From Typhlomys cinereus (Eukaryota > Chordata > Mammalia > Rodentia > Platacanthomyidae), in contig JALPQD010000116.1 in the NCBI GenBank assembly GCA_023101885.1, positions 62,001 to 126,000 of the forward strand: a stretch of DNA of 64,000 bases, given 5' to 3'. Below the pieces are notes generated by a model. The model had not been told where the DNA came from, did no database searches, and was given only the letters and a program-made list of their open reading frames with translations. Positions 44,084 through 55,010 of this stretch are shown piece after piece (positions within the stretch are counted from its first letter, which is position 1; every line of letters begins with the position of its first letter). The translations under genes were made by a program, and so were the position numbers.

Positions 44084-44210
44084 ACTTGCTGGGCATGGTG
44101 GCATATGCCTATAATTTCAGCATCCAGAAGGCTGAGGCAAGAGGATCATGAGTTCAAGTCCAGCCTAGACTTCATAACCAGATCCTGTCTCAGTCCCTTC
44201 CTCCTTGAAA
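44084..44210 (+). mobile_element. B1 SINE
   Basis: ttgctgggcatggtggcata, agaaggctgaggcaagagga, tcatgagttcaagtccagcc, agatcctgtctcag-type end. Confidence 0.8.
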
Positions 44211-44493
44211 AAAGAAAGCTGTCACATGGCACAGGAGAATTAAATACCTCTTCCTCTCCCTACCCCAAGTCACACTCACCTACTCTAATCTTAATCATTC
44301 TTATCAAAGTCAATATAAATCTGACCACAGAATACTTACCTTCTTCCTCAGATATGAATCTTTTAAAATTAATTGTTCCTGCATTTGATTTTTGAAGCCC
44401 ATAAAGAGAACTGACTTATCAAAAGTCTCTGACCTCCACACCAGCAACCCACCCCCAACACATGTCTTTAGGTTGGCTGACATTCAGTATTTA

Positions 44494-44762
44494 AAGGCTG
44501 GAGAGATGGTTCAGGGGTTAAGACTGCCTCGAAAGTAGAAGGTCCTGAGTTCAGATCCCAGGTCCCACATAAAAATGCCAGGCAGAAATGGTGGCAGCTT
44601 GCACTTCTGACTCTAGTGGGCAGAGCCTGAGAAATTCCAGAGTGAAGCAAAAAGAAGGTAGAAGCAATCCAGGATGATTCCCGAAGTCACTCTTGGACCT
44701 CCACGAGAGGCTCACACACATACACACACACGTGCACACACGCACAATTGAATAAATAAAAA
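44494..44762 (+). mobile_element. SINE family A
   Basis: Head aggctggagagatggttcag, aggtcctgagttcagatccc, atccaggatgattcccgaag, (CA)n-type tail, and caattgaataaataaaaaa end. Confidence 0.9.
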
Positions 44763-46119
44763 AAGAAGTTAGTTCTCTTCTACTATTGTGGGCTTCTCAG
44801 AATTCAACCCAGATGGCCGCACCACGCAAGTGACTCCTTCAACTCGCAGGATCCGCCTGACAGGAGACAGTCCCGTGACATGAAACTCTTTGTCAGGTTG
44901 CCAAGTTTGCATTTGGGCTCCTTTTCCCCCTGAACCATAAAACAATTCTTAACACCGGAGAAACATACACACATTTTCATCCTTTTGGATTCTTTTTGGT
45001 TTCTGAAGGCGTCTTTCTTCCAAGGTCAGAGAGTCTTTCAAATACTGTGCTATGGACGTTTCCAAGGGGAACAAAATGTCTAAAACCTTTTAAAGTTAGG
45101 GTTGTGCCTAGTTCTCTGGAAGTGACCTTTATACACTTCTGATTCATAGATGGAGTTTGTCTATGGAATGTAGGGGTGAAACCAGTTTGACTATAAAGTA
45201 AACACTAGGTGTCTGGAAAGCAAGGTCCAAATACTTATGTGTGGTACGTGTGGCTGTTGAACCCCTGGGGAGTTCTGGAACCCCTAAGAGTGGAACTGGG
45301 AGACCCTCATTCTACAGGATCTTTTGTCTATCTCTGGAGGTTTTTCAGACCTTCTGGAATCTCTCAGTTAGTCTTGAGAAAACTAGTGACTGGAAAGTAC
45401 GCTGGAGAAGGACGCTTCCTTCCAAGAATTCCTGATGTAGGTGTCTTGGCTATTTCTGGTTCTCTGTTGAACTGCTCCCATGTTGGAGATGGTCAATCTG
45501 GTGACACTCCCCAGGGACTCCGTCAGGGAGGGGTGCAGTCCCCATAAAGTCACACAGGTAGAGACTTGTTTAGTGGTCACTCCCAAGAATTGTCACAGAC
45601 TATCATAAACATCATGCCATTAGCTGCCTGATGGTGCTTTAGGGCCTGCAAGATATGGGTAAAAGCTGCACAGGGCATGAGAAAGACGGGAAGAGATCAC
45701 GCCCGCTCCTTCCCCTTTGCCCCTCTTCTCCTGATCCTACTTGATCAGAGTGCTTCCAATGGCCACTTCCAATGGCCCAGGATTCAAGGAACCCTCAAGA
45801 AAGAATCTCTGACTGCTCTATCCTGAGGGTGTGAGTACACTGTGGGGTCATAAGAGCCTTTCTGCTCTGAAGGAAGGTGCAGAGCCCCCAAAGAGCTGCC
45901 TCCCCTTACTCCTTTTCTCAAATTAGCAAATATTCTTAAATGAAATAAAACATTTTTTGCCAATATAAAATTGCCAATTGGCCTTCCTTTGAATTAACTG
46001 CCTTTATATATACTTCCTATATATTTAGTGTTGACTTTCCTCTTGCTTGTGGAATGTTGCTAATAATCATTTCTCTTTTTTTCTGACAGTCATTTCTAAA
46101 ATTATTTTTTTAAGTTTTA
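44763..46119 (+). other. Intron 1, unassigned
   Basis: No repeat family or coding signal recognised. A+T-rich near 45900-46100. Confidence 0.4.
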
Positions 46120-46127
46120 AAAATTTA

Positions 46128-46173
<46 letters not shown>

Positions 46174-46561
46174 AGAGGACACTATGTGTCCTGTGGAGGA
46201 CCAAGGGGGACTTCAGGAATCATGCTGAATTGCTTCTACTTCTTTTTGTTTCACTCTGGGATTTCCCAGGCTCCACCTGCCAGGGCTGGAAGTTTTCTGC
46301 CTGGCATTTTTTGTTTTTTTTAGGGGAGAGCATGAACACAGTCCTCCACTCCCACAAATTATGCAGTGAGTTTCCCACACTTGGGGAAATCACAGGGTCA
46401 GCACATCTGAAGTGCTGGATAAGCCTTGCCCTGGAAAAACCACCTTTGTGACCATGGTATCTCCCCTGGTGCCTGGCATTATTACCTGGGACTGGGGATC
46501 CAAACTCAGGACCTTCTGCTTGTGAGACGGAGTGTTAACCCCTGAGCCATCTCTCCAGCCC
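46120..46561 (-). mobile_element. SINE family A, split by a U1 retrocopy
   Basis: (TG)n start at 46131-46171, tgtggaggaccaagggggac, gggatttcccaggctccacc, then interruption at 46309-46469, resuming with acctgggactggggatccaa and head complement cctgagccatctctccagcc. The target tgcctggcatt is present on both sides of the interruption. Confidence 0.92.
46309..46469 (-). pseudogene. U1 snRNA retropseudogene (RNU1-type) inserted in a SINE
   Basis: The complementary strand reads as U1 snRNA from about nucleotide 13 to 163: it includes aggggagataccatggtcac, gggcaaggcttatccagcac, gatgtgctgaccctgtgatt, gggaaactcactgcataatt and ends tctcccct, followed by an A-rich tail (46309-46321). Perfect 11-bp direct repeats tgcctggcatt flank it at 46298-46308 and 46470-46480. 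The 5' splice-site-binding end is missing and four single or double base deletions are apparent, so it is a dead L1-mobilised copy. Confidence 0.93.
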
Positions 46562-46599
46562 TAAAATTTGGGAGAAATGCTGGAAATCTCAGGTGACCT

Positions 46600-46780
46600 T
46601 CAAATTTTCTAAACAATATTTTTATTTAATTGAGAGGGGAGAGAAAGAGAGAGAGGCAGAGAGAAGATTAGCAGACAACTTTCAGAAGTCAGTTCTAATG
46701 TTCCATGTGGGCTCCAAGAATAGAATTCAGGTTTGCATGCAGTTACCTTTTGCCTGCTGAGCCATCTTGCTGACACTTTT
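46600..46780 (-). mobile_element. B3/B2-type SINE, minus strand
   Basis: (GA)n-rich start, agacaactttcagaagtcag, tccaagaatagaattcaggt, tgcctgctgagccatcttgc. Confidence 0.7.
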
Positions 46781-47939
46781 AGATCTCCACTGAGAATCTG
46801 AGGCCTACGATGCTGGAATTTTTATCCTCATATGTGGGTACTGCCCTTCCAGCCTAGAGTAGCATCCAGGATGGCATATGCAGTGTGGTGGGCTGACCGT
46901 CTCTAGCAAAGAGCCATATTTCCCCCCATGTGAGGCAGGGCTAATGGCACTCTGTTCTTTGTTTTGCATCCAAGAGTAGAGGGCCTGCTGTACCTCTGTA
47001 CCCCGTCCTTCCATATGTCAGGAGCCTCAGGAGTCCTTGGCTGCTCTTTGCCAACATCCAGCACCGGCAACATGGGTAACATTCAGCATTCCCAAGAGTC
47101 AGTCCAATGGGCAGCTAGAGAAACGGGAATGAGTAATCCAGAGGTTCTGATGCGCGGGAATCTGTCATGCCATTGGACAAACGATCATCATCTAAGCATT
47201 CAGAAATAGCCAGAGGCAAGAAATCTTACCAACAGGGGAAAAATGAAGAGAACATCTCTGACCAAGCATGATAGGAAGGAGACTATTCTGGCATCTCGTT
47301 GTTGTTTCCCGCCCCTCACTTGTTCCGGCTCTATTCCACACTTAGGTTCCTTCGTGTCACGGGGGACTAATATTGTACCTAATTCCATGCGGTCTCATTG
47401 CTAGGGAGATTAAGGGGCCAGACACACAGTGAGCGTTCATGAAATATCAGTCTCTGTCCTCATCTTGGACAGAGTGACATCTGAGAGGGAAATATTGAGG
47501 CATGTTTAGAAAATGACAAGTTATCTCTTCTGACTGGGGCAAGGGACATAGGCTTCATACGAAGGCATACAAAAAATGAGTTTGGAAATATGGAGGAAAG
47601 ATGCCAAGTCCAGGAAGGTCACTGACAACCGATGGCTTGTGGGGAGTAAATTCATGTGTAGAGAGAGCCTGATGTCGACAAGGTCCTTGTTGCAATTGTA
47701 GAGCTGGGGAAAGAGGAAGGAGCCGTTGTGAGAATTATCAAGACCTAAAGGGAAGGCTGGGGTGGAGCCAAGGTTTCCAGTCCCAACAAACGCTCCCCCC
47801 CCCCTTCCCACGCCTCGGGCTCTCTGTATTCTCTGTCTCCCTCCTGCTCTGTCAGGGGTCCCTGCACTGGGGGTCCTATGCTGCTCCTCACACATCTTTC
47901 CTGTTGCTCCAGCGAACAGGGCTGTATGACCAGATCTTC
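46781..47939 (+). other. Intron 1, unassigned
   Basis: No repeat family recognised. A C-rich run occurs at about 47787-47799. Confidence 0.4.
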
Positions 47940-48345
47940 ACAGTAGTAGGTGTTTTTCTCACTGCTACAACAAAATACATGACAAAAAAAAAAAAAAAAA
48001 TTAAGAAGGGTTTATTTGGGCTTTTAGGGGCTACATGCTGTCCCGCCTGGGGAGGTATGGCAGCAGGCACATGAGGCAACAGAGAGAGAGGTGAATGAAT
48101 ACTGGGGTCGTTTCTCCTTTTTGGTTAACCTGGGACCCCCCAGTCTATGGGATGGGGCCCACATTCAGAAGGCTCTTCCCTGTTCAGTTAAACCCTTCTG
48201 GAGACACCCCTATAGACATGCCCAGAGGTGGGTTTCCGTGGTGTTTCAAAATCCAGGCAAGTTGACAGTGAAGATTGACCTCACGGCCTTCCTGGACCAT
48301 ACAGAGCCTCCCATGTCAGGAAAGCCACCGGGTTCCATTAACTGA
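47940..48345 (-). mobile_element. hAT-like nonautonomous DNA repeat, family R1
   Basis: aaaatacatgacaaaaaaaa followed by gaagggtttatttgggcttt, gggaggtatggcagcaggca, gggaccccccagtctatggg, acacccctatagacatgccc and caggcaagttgacagtgaag. An A18 run at 47984-48001 sits near its outer end. Confidence 0.55.
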
Positions 48346-49040
48346 GGGCATGAGCTGATACAGCAGCGCCCAACAGGCCCATGTTTGCTCAGTTCCCACT
48401 GTCAGAAAATGGTACGTGAGCCATGGCAGGAGAGAAGGGGGAAGGGAGAGGACAGCCCCTGCAGGGTTCTGCACGAATCCCACCCCATGTTGAAAGAAGA
48501 ACATGGACTCAGAAGCATGCTTAGAAACCCCACCGTGTTCCAGGAGGAACTGAAGAAAAACAGATGGTAGGGGGTGGGGATGTTTGTAGTCTTGGCAGGT
48601 GAAAGAGGAGAGAGTTGTGCAGCCCCCCAGAGGAGGAGGAGCTAGGAGTGATTCCCCAGGACCTGGAGTAAGGGAAAGTGTGGCAAGGACTAGAAGCATG
48701 AGTCACCTAGGGACGCGCCGCACGCCCAGTGACGAGAGGCAGCAGGTAGATGACCTCTCCTCTGGTGGCAGGAACGTAGAGCAGGCGGACCCAAGTTAGG
48801 TCCGCAGATGCTACTCTGGGGTGTCTGAAGAGTGTGGCATAGACGCAAACATTAAATGATGATACGTATGATCACCCCCTTTGCCAGTGAAGTCTGTGGT
48901 TTTTCTCAGGTGGGAGAACGGGTTGCAATGATAGGGGTTGGGAATAGAACTCCCTGAGAAAGGACTTAGGGTACCAGAAGAATATAACCATCTAAGATGG
49001 AAGGAGCTGACAACACAGGGGCAGGAGCTCTCCTGAGTGT
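48346..49040 (+). other. Intron 1, unassigned
   Basis: No repeat family recognised. Confidence 0.4.
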
Positions 49041-49170
49041 TTTGAGGTTAAAAACTGGAAGTCCAGGCAGGCAGCTGGGCTGGTTCCTGTTAGTCCAGAA
49101 GTCACCCTGAGCTCAAGGTCAGTCTGGAATGAGACCCTGCTACAAAAACAAACAAACAAAAAAAAAACCA
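49041..49170 (+). mobile_element. B1-derived fragment
   Basis: aggcaggcagctgggctggt, gagctcaaggtcagtctgga, atgagaccctgctacaaaaa. A-rich end with AAAC units. Confidence 0.5.
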
Positions 49171-49319
49171 GTAGGACAAGATGGAAAAGATAAACTATGG
49201 ACATAGAATGAAGATGCTTACATGGGATATTAGAGGGGTTTCTATGAATTATAGGCTGTAAAAACTCTTTTGGTCCTCAAGAAACATAAGACAATTTTGA
49301 AAAAAAAAAAAGGTCAGAA

Positions 49320-49425
49320 CTGGAAGCTGGATGTGGTAGTGTGTATCTGTAATCAGCCCTTGAGAGATTGAGGCAGAAGGATCACTAGTACGAGGCTACC
49401 CTCAGTACTATATATATATATGAGG
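49320..49425 (+). mobile_element. B1-derived fragment
   Basis: gaagctggatgtggtagtgt, gagagattgaggcagaagga, acgaggctaccctcagtact, then an (AT)n end. Confidence 0.6.
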
Positions 49426-50257
49426 AAATCAGACTTAGCTTGCTGACACAGACTAAAACTGCGCTTGCTTTTTTGGTCACAGGGGCTCAGCAAGGCCCCG
49501 TAGGCAAGGGTTGGGCCTGCCCTTTCTACAGGAAAGCAGTTTTACTTAACGTGCTGACCCCACCCTCTCTGACCTCACCCCACGTGATGTCAGAGCTAGG
49601 TGAGAGTGTGTGATTTGCCCTGCACATTCCTTTTCCTTCTGACCTTTACCTCTTTGCTAGTTCGATCTAACCTTGAGCCCACTTGGGCACTCCTTTGTCA
49701 GTTCCGCCCCACATGTAGTCACTGACCTACTGGGACTGCGGGAGGACCAGTCTCCCTGGCTGCCTTTCTTTCCTGTGCACATGTGTACTCAGAAATCCCA
49801 GCCTGTGACCCATTTGATCTATTGAATAACCAGGCCGGCAGGCAGGCAAAGCGGGGGGGGGGGGGGGGAACATCAGGTGTGGCATAGGGAGCCCCACCGA
49901 GTGCGCTTGGTGCCACCTGGTGACTTGCTTTGCCTGACACCTGCCAGCAGGCTTGGCAGCTACCTCTAACCACAGCCACTAACCATTCTCTCACTCCTCT
50001 GATTTCTCTTACCCAGCTTTGCCTACTCTCCCAGATCGTTTTGTATCTTTCAGTTTTGCAGAAATTTATTTTTCAGGGGAGAAGAAAAGTACAAAGAAGA
50101 ATGACACCCACTTCGGTGTCTGTTCTCAAAAGTCCTCAATGTCCTCAGTTTCCACCCACCCCATCCTACCAGTAGGGGTTTTCCCCATTCCTAGCTAACT
50201 TCCCTACTGGAGATCTGTTCTGTCCCTTCATCCTGTGCTTATGTCTTCTCATTCCAG
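49426..50257 (+). other. Intron 1, 3' end: unassigned
   Basis: No repeat family recognised. Includes a G16 run at 49853-49868. The last part before exon 2 (50170-50257) is pyrimidine-rich, as expected upstream of an acceptor. Confidence 0.45.
49853..49868. repeat. Poly(G) run, 16 bp
   Basis: Sixteen consecutive G on the sense strand of intron 1. Confidence 0.9.
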
Positions 50258-50350
50258 GATTCAGTGGAGAAGGAGCCCATAGCCTCTGTGGAGACTCAGA
50301 CGACAGACCCTGCTTTCGAGCCACAGTTCAAAGTGGTGGACTGGGACAAG
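50258..50350 (+). CDS. FA2H: FA2H coding exon 2: linker between b5 domain and membrane region
   Basis: Ninety-three bases encoding residues 91-121 (from DSVEKEP to FKVVDWDK), phase 0 at both ends. The acceptor is a pyrimidine-rich stretch ending in attccag at 50257 and the donor is gtagtt at 50351. The acidic and Thr-rich linker is the variable part of mammalian FA2H, whereas the closing FKVVDWDK block is conserved. It joins the b5 domain of exon 1 to the DLVDW block of exon 3 without changing frame. Its position 29.9 kb downstream of exon 1 fits a long first intron. Confidence 0.95.
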
Positions 50351-51263
50351 GTAGTTGGCACAGGATATAATGAAGGTGGGGGTAGGTGGTATGTGGAGTC
50401 ATGACGTGTGCCCAGGAAAGATGAGGGAGAGACATGGTGGGTGGAGGTCTCTCACTACTATGGTGTCTCTTGGATAACAAACCCAGTTGCAGAATGTTGC
50501 TAATGGGAAGCTTGAGTAAATGACACATGAAGTCTCTGTAAGAAGCCCACCCCATGTACCCTTGGAGAAGAACAAGTCTGCCATGAGCATCCCCCCAAAG
50601 TGGAGAAGGAGATGATAACAAGGTTAGCATGTCTAAACTGTGCATGCATATGCACATGGATGGTGTGTGCATGGCAGAGCTGTTCCTGGCATCCGTGACC
50701 TGGAGAGTCACTGGTAGAAACACAACCCACGCGTCTGCAGAGACCATGTGGGAAACGGGGCGAGAAGAGTTAAGGCTGCCGTAGAGCCTTACGGCAAACA
50801 CATCCTTGTGTATAGAAGCCAAGCAAATGGTATTTGCTGTGAGTAGAGAACCTGGAGGAAGAATGAGGGCTCCTCCAAAGGGAGCAGGGAAAAGCAGCAT
50901 CCCCTAGAGGGGTGTTGGTGGAAACCAGGCTCAGGTGCTCTTTCTTCCAGCTTGGGTCATGGCACAGTCCCAAAGCCGTGTTCTCTCTTGGACTAGACAC
51001 AAGCATGCATGCCTCAAAGTGCCCAGTCTTTGCAGACTTTGCCTGAAGCGGGCACTGGAAATATAGAAACAAACAGGTCAGCTCCCCCCTCCCACTGCAG
51101 AACAGTTATGACAACACGAGTTGATGGAGGAGGTGTGCCAGGATGCATGGGCAGTCAGAGGAGATGGGGAGGGGGATGGACCCAAAATGCTCCCCACAGT
51201 TGTCTAATTGCTGGACCCCAGTGGCCCGGACTCCCAAGGCGGTGGTCCCAGGTTCTTGAGACA
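50351..51263 (+). other. Intron 2, 5' portion: unassigned
   Basis: No repeat family recognised. A 190-codon open frame on the minus strand (50328-50900) overlaps the exon 2 boundary and shows no domain; I regard it as chance. Confidence 0.45.
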
Positions 51264-51640
51264 GGCTCTGTGTTCATCATTTTTTCTGTCACTGAGAAAA
51301 AATACCCTGATAAACAACTTAAGGAAGAAGGGGTGTCTTTTGGCTCATAGTTTGAGGGCACAGTCCATCATGATGGGGAAGTCAAGGCAGCGTGAGCTTC
51401 AAGCAGCTGGTCACATCTGCAATGAGGAAGAAGAAAGCATCGGATCCTTGAGTTTAGCTCACTCACTCCACTCACTCTGGGACCCCCCATCCAGAGAATG
51501 GTTCCACCCACAGTGAAGATGGGTCTTCCCAGCTCAGTGAACCCAACAAAGACAGTTCTTCACAGACATCCTCAGAGAGGTTAACCTTAATCTAGATAAT
51601 TCCTGGAGACTGGTCTCCTAGTATTAACAAAACCATCACA
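51264..51640 (-). mobile_element. hAT-like nonautonomous DNA repeat, family R1
   Basis: gtcactgagaaaaaataccc, gtcttttggctcatagtttg, agggcacagtccatcatgat, gggaagtcaaggcagcgtga, gatgggtcttcccagctcag. Corresponds in reverse to 42515-42845. Confidence 0.6.
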
Positions 51641-54039
51641 GCCCTTGTCTATGGATTGCCAATCTCTCTGGCAATTTCTGTAGTCCATGGTCTAGAGGTA
51701 CCATTAGGTAACTAAACTCGAAAGATACTGGAAGGTTATTTTGTGCCCCACCCCTTCAAAGAGCTTGTGATCAAGAACAGCAAGAGGAAAAAGAAGCTTG
51801 CCCAGGTCACGTGACCAGCCTTCTGCCAGTGTGCTGAAACCCGGCTCCATTCCTGGAGTGGCCATAATTTCTGATCTCCAGCATGGACATTGGTGATTCT
51901 TAGATCAGAGATAAAGATGGGGTGGACTTTAGTACAAATGGCAGGCTTCTCTGGTCATTTCTTTTAGGGGAGGGGGAGGACCTAGGATTGCCATATATAT
52001 GGGCAGAACAAAAAAGGAGCCAGTCACTTGGGACCAGGAGTCAGAAATTTAACCTAGAACAGGAGGAATTCGGGGAGACATGGACCGGGGAGTGAGCCAA
52101 TGTGTTCCCAGCTCAGGGTTAGGGGCGGTCCATGGACAGTACTGAAGACAGAAGTCTGTTTTGCCAGCACCGGTGGGCTCAGCTTAGGGCTTGACTCTTG
52201 GGAAGAAAATACTGTAAAAAGAGCTCTCCGGGGTTATGTCAGTGTGGCAGCCTGTCCCATGTTACCACTATAGACTGTGCTGTGGTCTGAAACGGCTTGG
52301 GGACAAGCAGATTTCCCCCTCGCCACCTGCCCTGGGAAGATTGCCTCCTGCAATCTCCCTGAACTGCGGCTCAAAGTCAGACCCCTGCCCGTCACTGCAT
52401 GAAGCAAGAGAGATCCAGTTGACCAGAGCTGTTCCACCATTACATGTGCAATGAAGTCCAGGGGTGCCCTCTCCCCAACCCCTGCTTCCAGCCTAGCTCC
52501 TGACCAGCACCCCCGGACAGCTGGCCCTGACTCATCTTCCTCATCTTTTATCATCATCATCATCATCATTTCTCTCTCCACCTCCAATTCTTTTGTATAC
52601 ACAAAAGGGAGGCCAGGATTAACCCAGCAGAGCCGATGCAGACCACTCTGTCAGGGAGCCCCCGCCTAGCTGATGCCTTGCAGAAGGCCGGCACAGCAGT
52701 GGTCTTTGCCTCCCCTTCTCCTTCAGCCTCTCTCCGAGTCCTCTTCCTGTCTCCTCAGCATCTGGTCACTCCCCAGCTCTTCGAAAGAGAACACAGACTG
52801 AAAAGCCAGTCGGCAGCCCTGCTTCTGTTTCTGACCTAGTCAGAGGGAGTCTGTAGGGTCCCATCCCTTGGGAAGAGGGCAGCAAGGTAGCAGCTTTATC
52901 TCCACAGAGTCACCAGGGGTGAGTGAGTTTGCTGTGCTTTATACTCAAGGTGAACCCTCTGGGTACCGTTGAGGAAGGGAATCATGGACCACCAGGGACC
53001 AGCCTCTCCTGGCCCTGAGAAGCTGGAGACAGACAAGGCCAGGCTGGAGAGAGTGAGAAGAAACTGAGATTGGGGTGCTGGGCCAAGGGTAGAAGGATCT
53101 AAAAAGACAACAGAAAGGAACAAGAAGCAAGAAAACCCTGGCGTCCCGCCCTGCTGAGAGCTGAGGTCTGTCTGACTTGCATGGAATTTTACAGGAATGA
53201 TTTCTACACTGCCCAGTGAAGCAGGACCCAGACTCCCTTTAGACCCAAGAAACCCGGTGGCAACCCTGACCCTGTCCAGATCTTGGTCTTAATGGAACCC
53301 AGCTGGCCTGGTGACCAGAGGCGCCCCCTGCTCCTGTCTTCTGCTCACCCCCCCACCCCCACCCCCGCCCTCTTTTTTCTCTTCTCTCCAGCATCCTTGG
53401 GATTCCTCCGCACCCATCCTACTTTGGGTGCCAGCCTCCCAGGAAGCTGATGGAGCTGGTGGAGTCCGGGACTTTATTGTTGAAGTTCCCTGCCAGGGCA
53501 AGTTAGCAGCAAATTAACACTTCCCTTTTTCTAAGTGAATACCTGAGCCAAGCAATTCACATCTATTATCTGTCATCTGATTAGCCCCTGCTAACATGCC
53601 AGGATAAGAATTATAATTATCCTACCGCAGCAACTGAGGAAGAGCATTAATCTACTGCAGCTGCTAGGAAGAGCAGAAGTCGCCTGCCAAGGTTACTTGG
53701 CAGTAGGTGAGCAGCCCAGATAGCGCGTTAGTTAGCCTCAGATTAACTGCAGGTGAGCAGCCCATTTGGCAGGTTAGCCACCGGTTAGTTGTCCAGCTGG
53801 CCGTGTCTGCTGAGCCCTCATTTCTCTCCTTTCCCTTCCATGTCTCTTGCAGCTTTTCCACTTGACAGTTGACCCAGATGGAGTCCCTAAGTCCAAAAAA
53901 CCATATCCCCCTCTTTACTCTGCCAGATTCCAGCACAATCAGCTTCCTTCCACCTTGGGGAGACTTAGTAGATGTGGCCACCCTTTCCCCTCAAGAGACA
54001 CACAGAAGGTCATCCAACCAGGTGCTGCCGGTCCAAAGG
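51641..54039 (+). other. Intron 2, mostly unassigned
   Basis: Contains an (ATC)n microsatellite at 52547-52569, a C-rich run near 53346-53370, and an imperfect ~46-bp tandem duplication at 53705-53797 (both units start aggtgagcagccca). No SINE or exon recognised. Confidence 0.5.
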
Positions 54040-54051
54040 CAGTGGTTGGGC

Positions 54052-54094
<43 letters not shown>

Positions 54095-54345
54095 CAAGCC
54101 AGTGAAGTGCTTGCTGCGCAAGCTGAGTTCTGTCTGCAGCACGCACATGGTGTGCTGTATCTGGCTCTGGGAAGTGGAGGCAGAAAGGTACCCGGAGCTT
54201 GCTGCGCAGCTCATCTAGCCAATCTGTGAATTCTGGGTTCGGTGAGATCCCTGTCTCAAAAAGGAAGCAATTGAGGAAGATACAACATCTGCCTGTGTCT
54301 TCCACATGCCCATGTGTACATGCACGCACATCTCTCCAGAGAGAG
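54040..54345 (+). mobile_element. B2-type SINE with internal (GA)n expansion
   Basis: The head ggttgggctagagagagaga runs into a (GA)n tract at 54053-54091, then gtgaagtgcttgctgcgcaa, gggaagtggaggcagaaagg, ctgggttcggtgagatccct. Confidence 0.7.
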
Positions 54346-54764
54346 AGACAGAGACAATTCAGGGGTCCATTCTCCAAGTTTCTGCCTCCCTGCCCTGCCC
54401 CCAATACCGCACACACACCTCTTGCCATCAGGAGCTGCTTGAGAAGTCCCTAGAAGCTGGCAAAGCTGCTGATGTTGGCCTTTGGAAGCCCTGATGTGAG
54501 TCACTAAGGACTCAGGAAAACGTAAGTCATTGAGGACTCGAGGAAATAGTACTTGGTCAGAAGAAGGGTCCACTTCCAGGGAAGGGTGAAGCTCCACACT
54601 GAATGCTTGGCTCACCTCTAGGAACTCTGCCCTGTCCTCAGACATCGTGTCCCTACATGAGTGGAGGGACACAGGGTACCAGAGGGCAAAGAAGCTGGTC
54701 CCAAATTGCCTCTATGGACTTGAACGTAAGAGAACTTACCAATCGACAATGCTACCACAAGCCC

Positions 54765-55010
54765 CACCTTTCTATTCTATGCTATATGTACTATACTATA
54801 TTATACTGTACTATACTATGCTATGCTATACAATACTACACTACACGACACTGTACTGTACTATACTATACTATACTATACTACACTCCACTATACTATA
54901 CTATACTACACTATACTACACTACACTACACTACACTACACTACACTACACTACACTACACTACACTATACTATACTATACTATACTATACTATACTACA
55001 CTATGCTAAA
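54765..55010. repeat. Pentanucleotide array (CTATA/CTACA)n, about 240 bp
   Basis: Five-base period with two main variants. CTATA dominates the flanks, and a homogeneous block of CTACA occupies roughly 54915-54966. The left end is more degenerate. The repeat gives tyrosine-rich open frames in all three forward frames, none of which is a gene. Confidence 0.93.

Larger units (their letters stand above)
20384..50257 (+). other. FA2H: FA2H intron 1
   Basis: A 29,874-bp intron bounded by gtaccc at the donor and attccag at the acceptor. Its contents are mostly rodent SINEs, simple repeats and unassigned single-copy DNA, itemised separately. I saw no coding exon of another gene. The long open frames inside it coincide with SINEs, microsatellites or GC-rich DNA. 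Confidence 0.9.
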
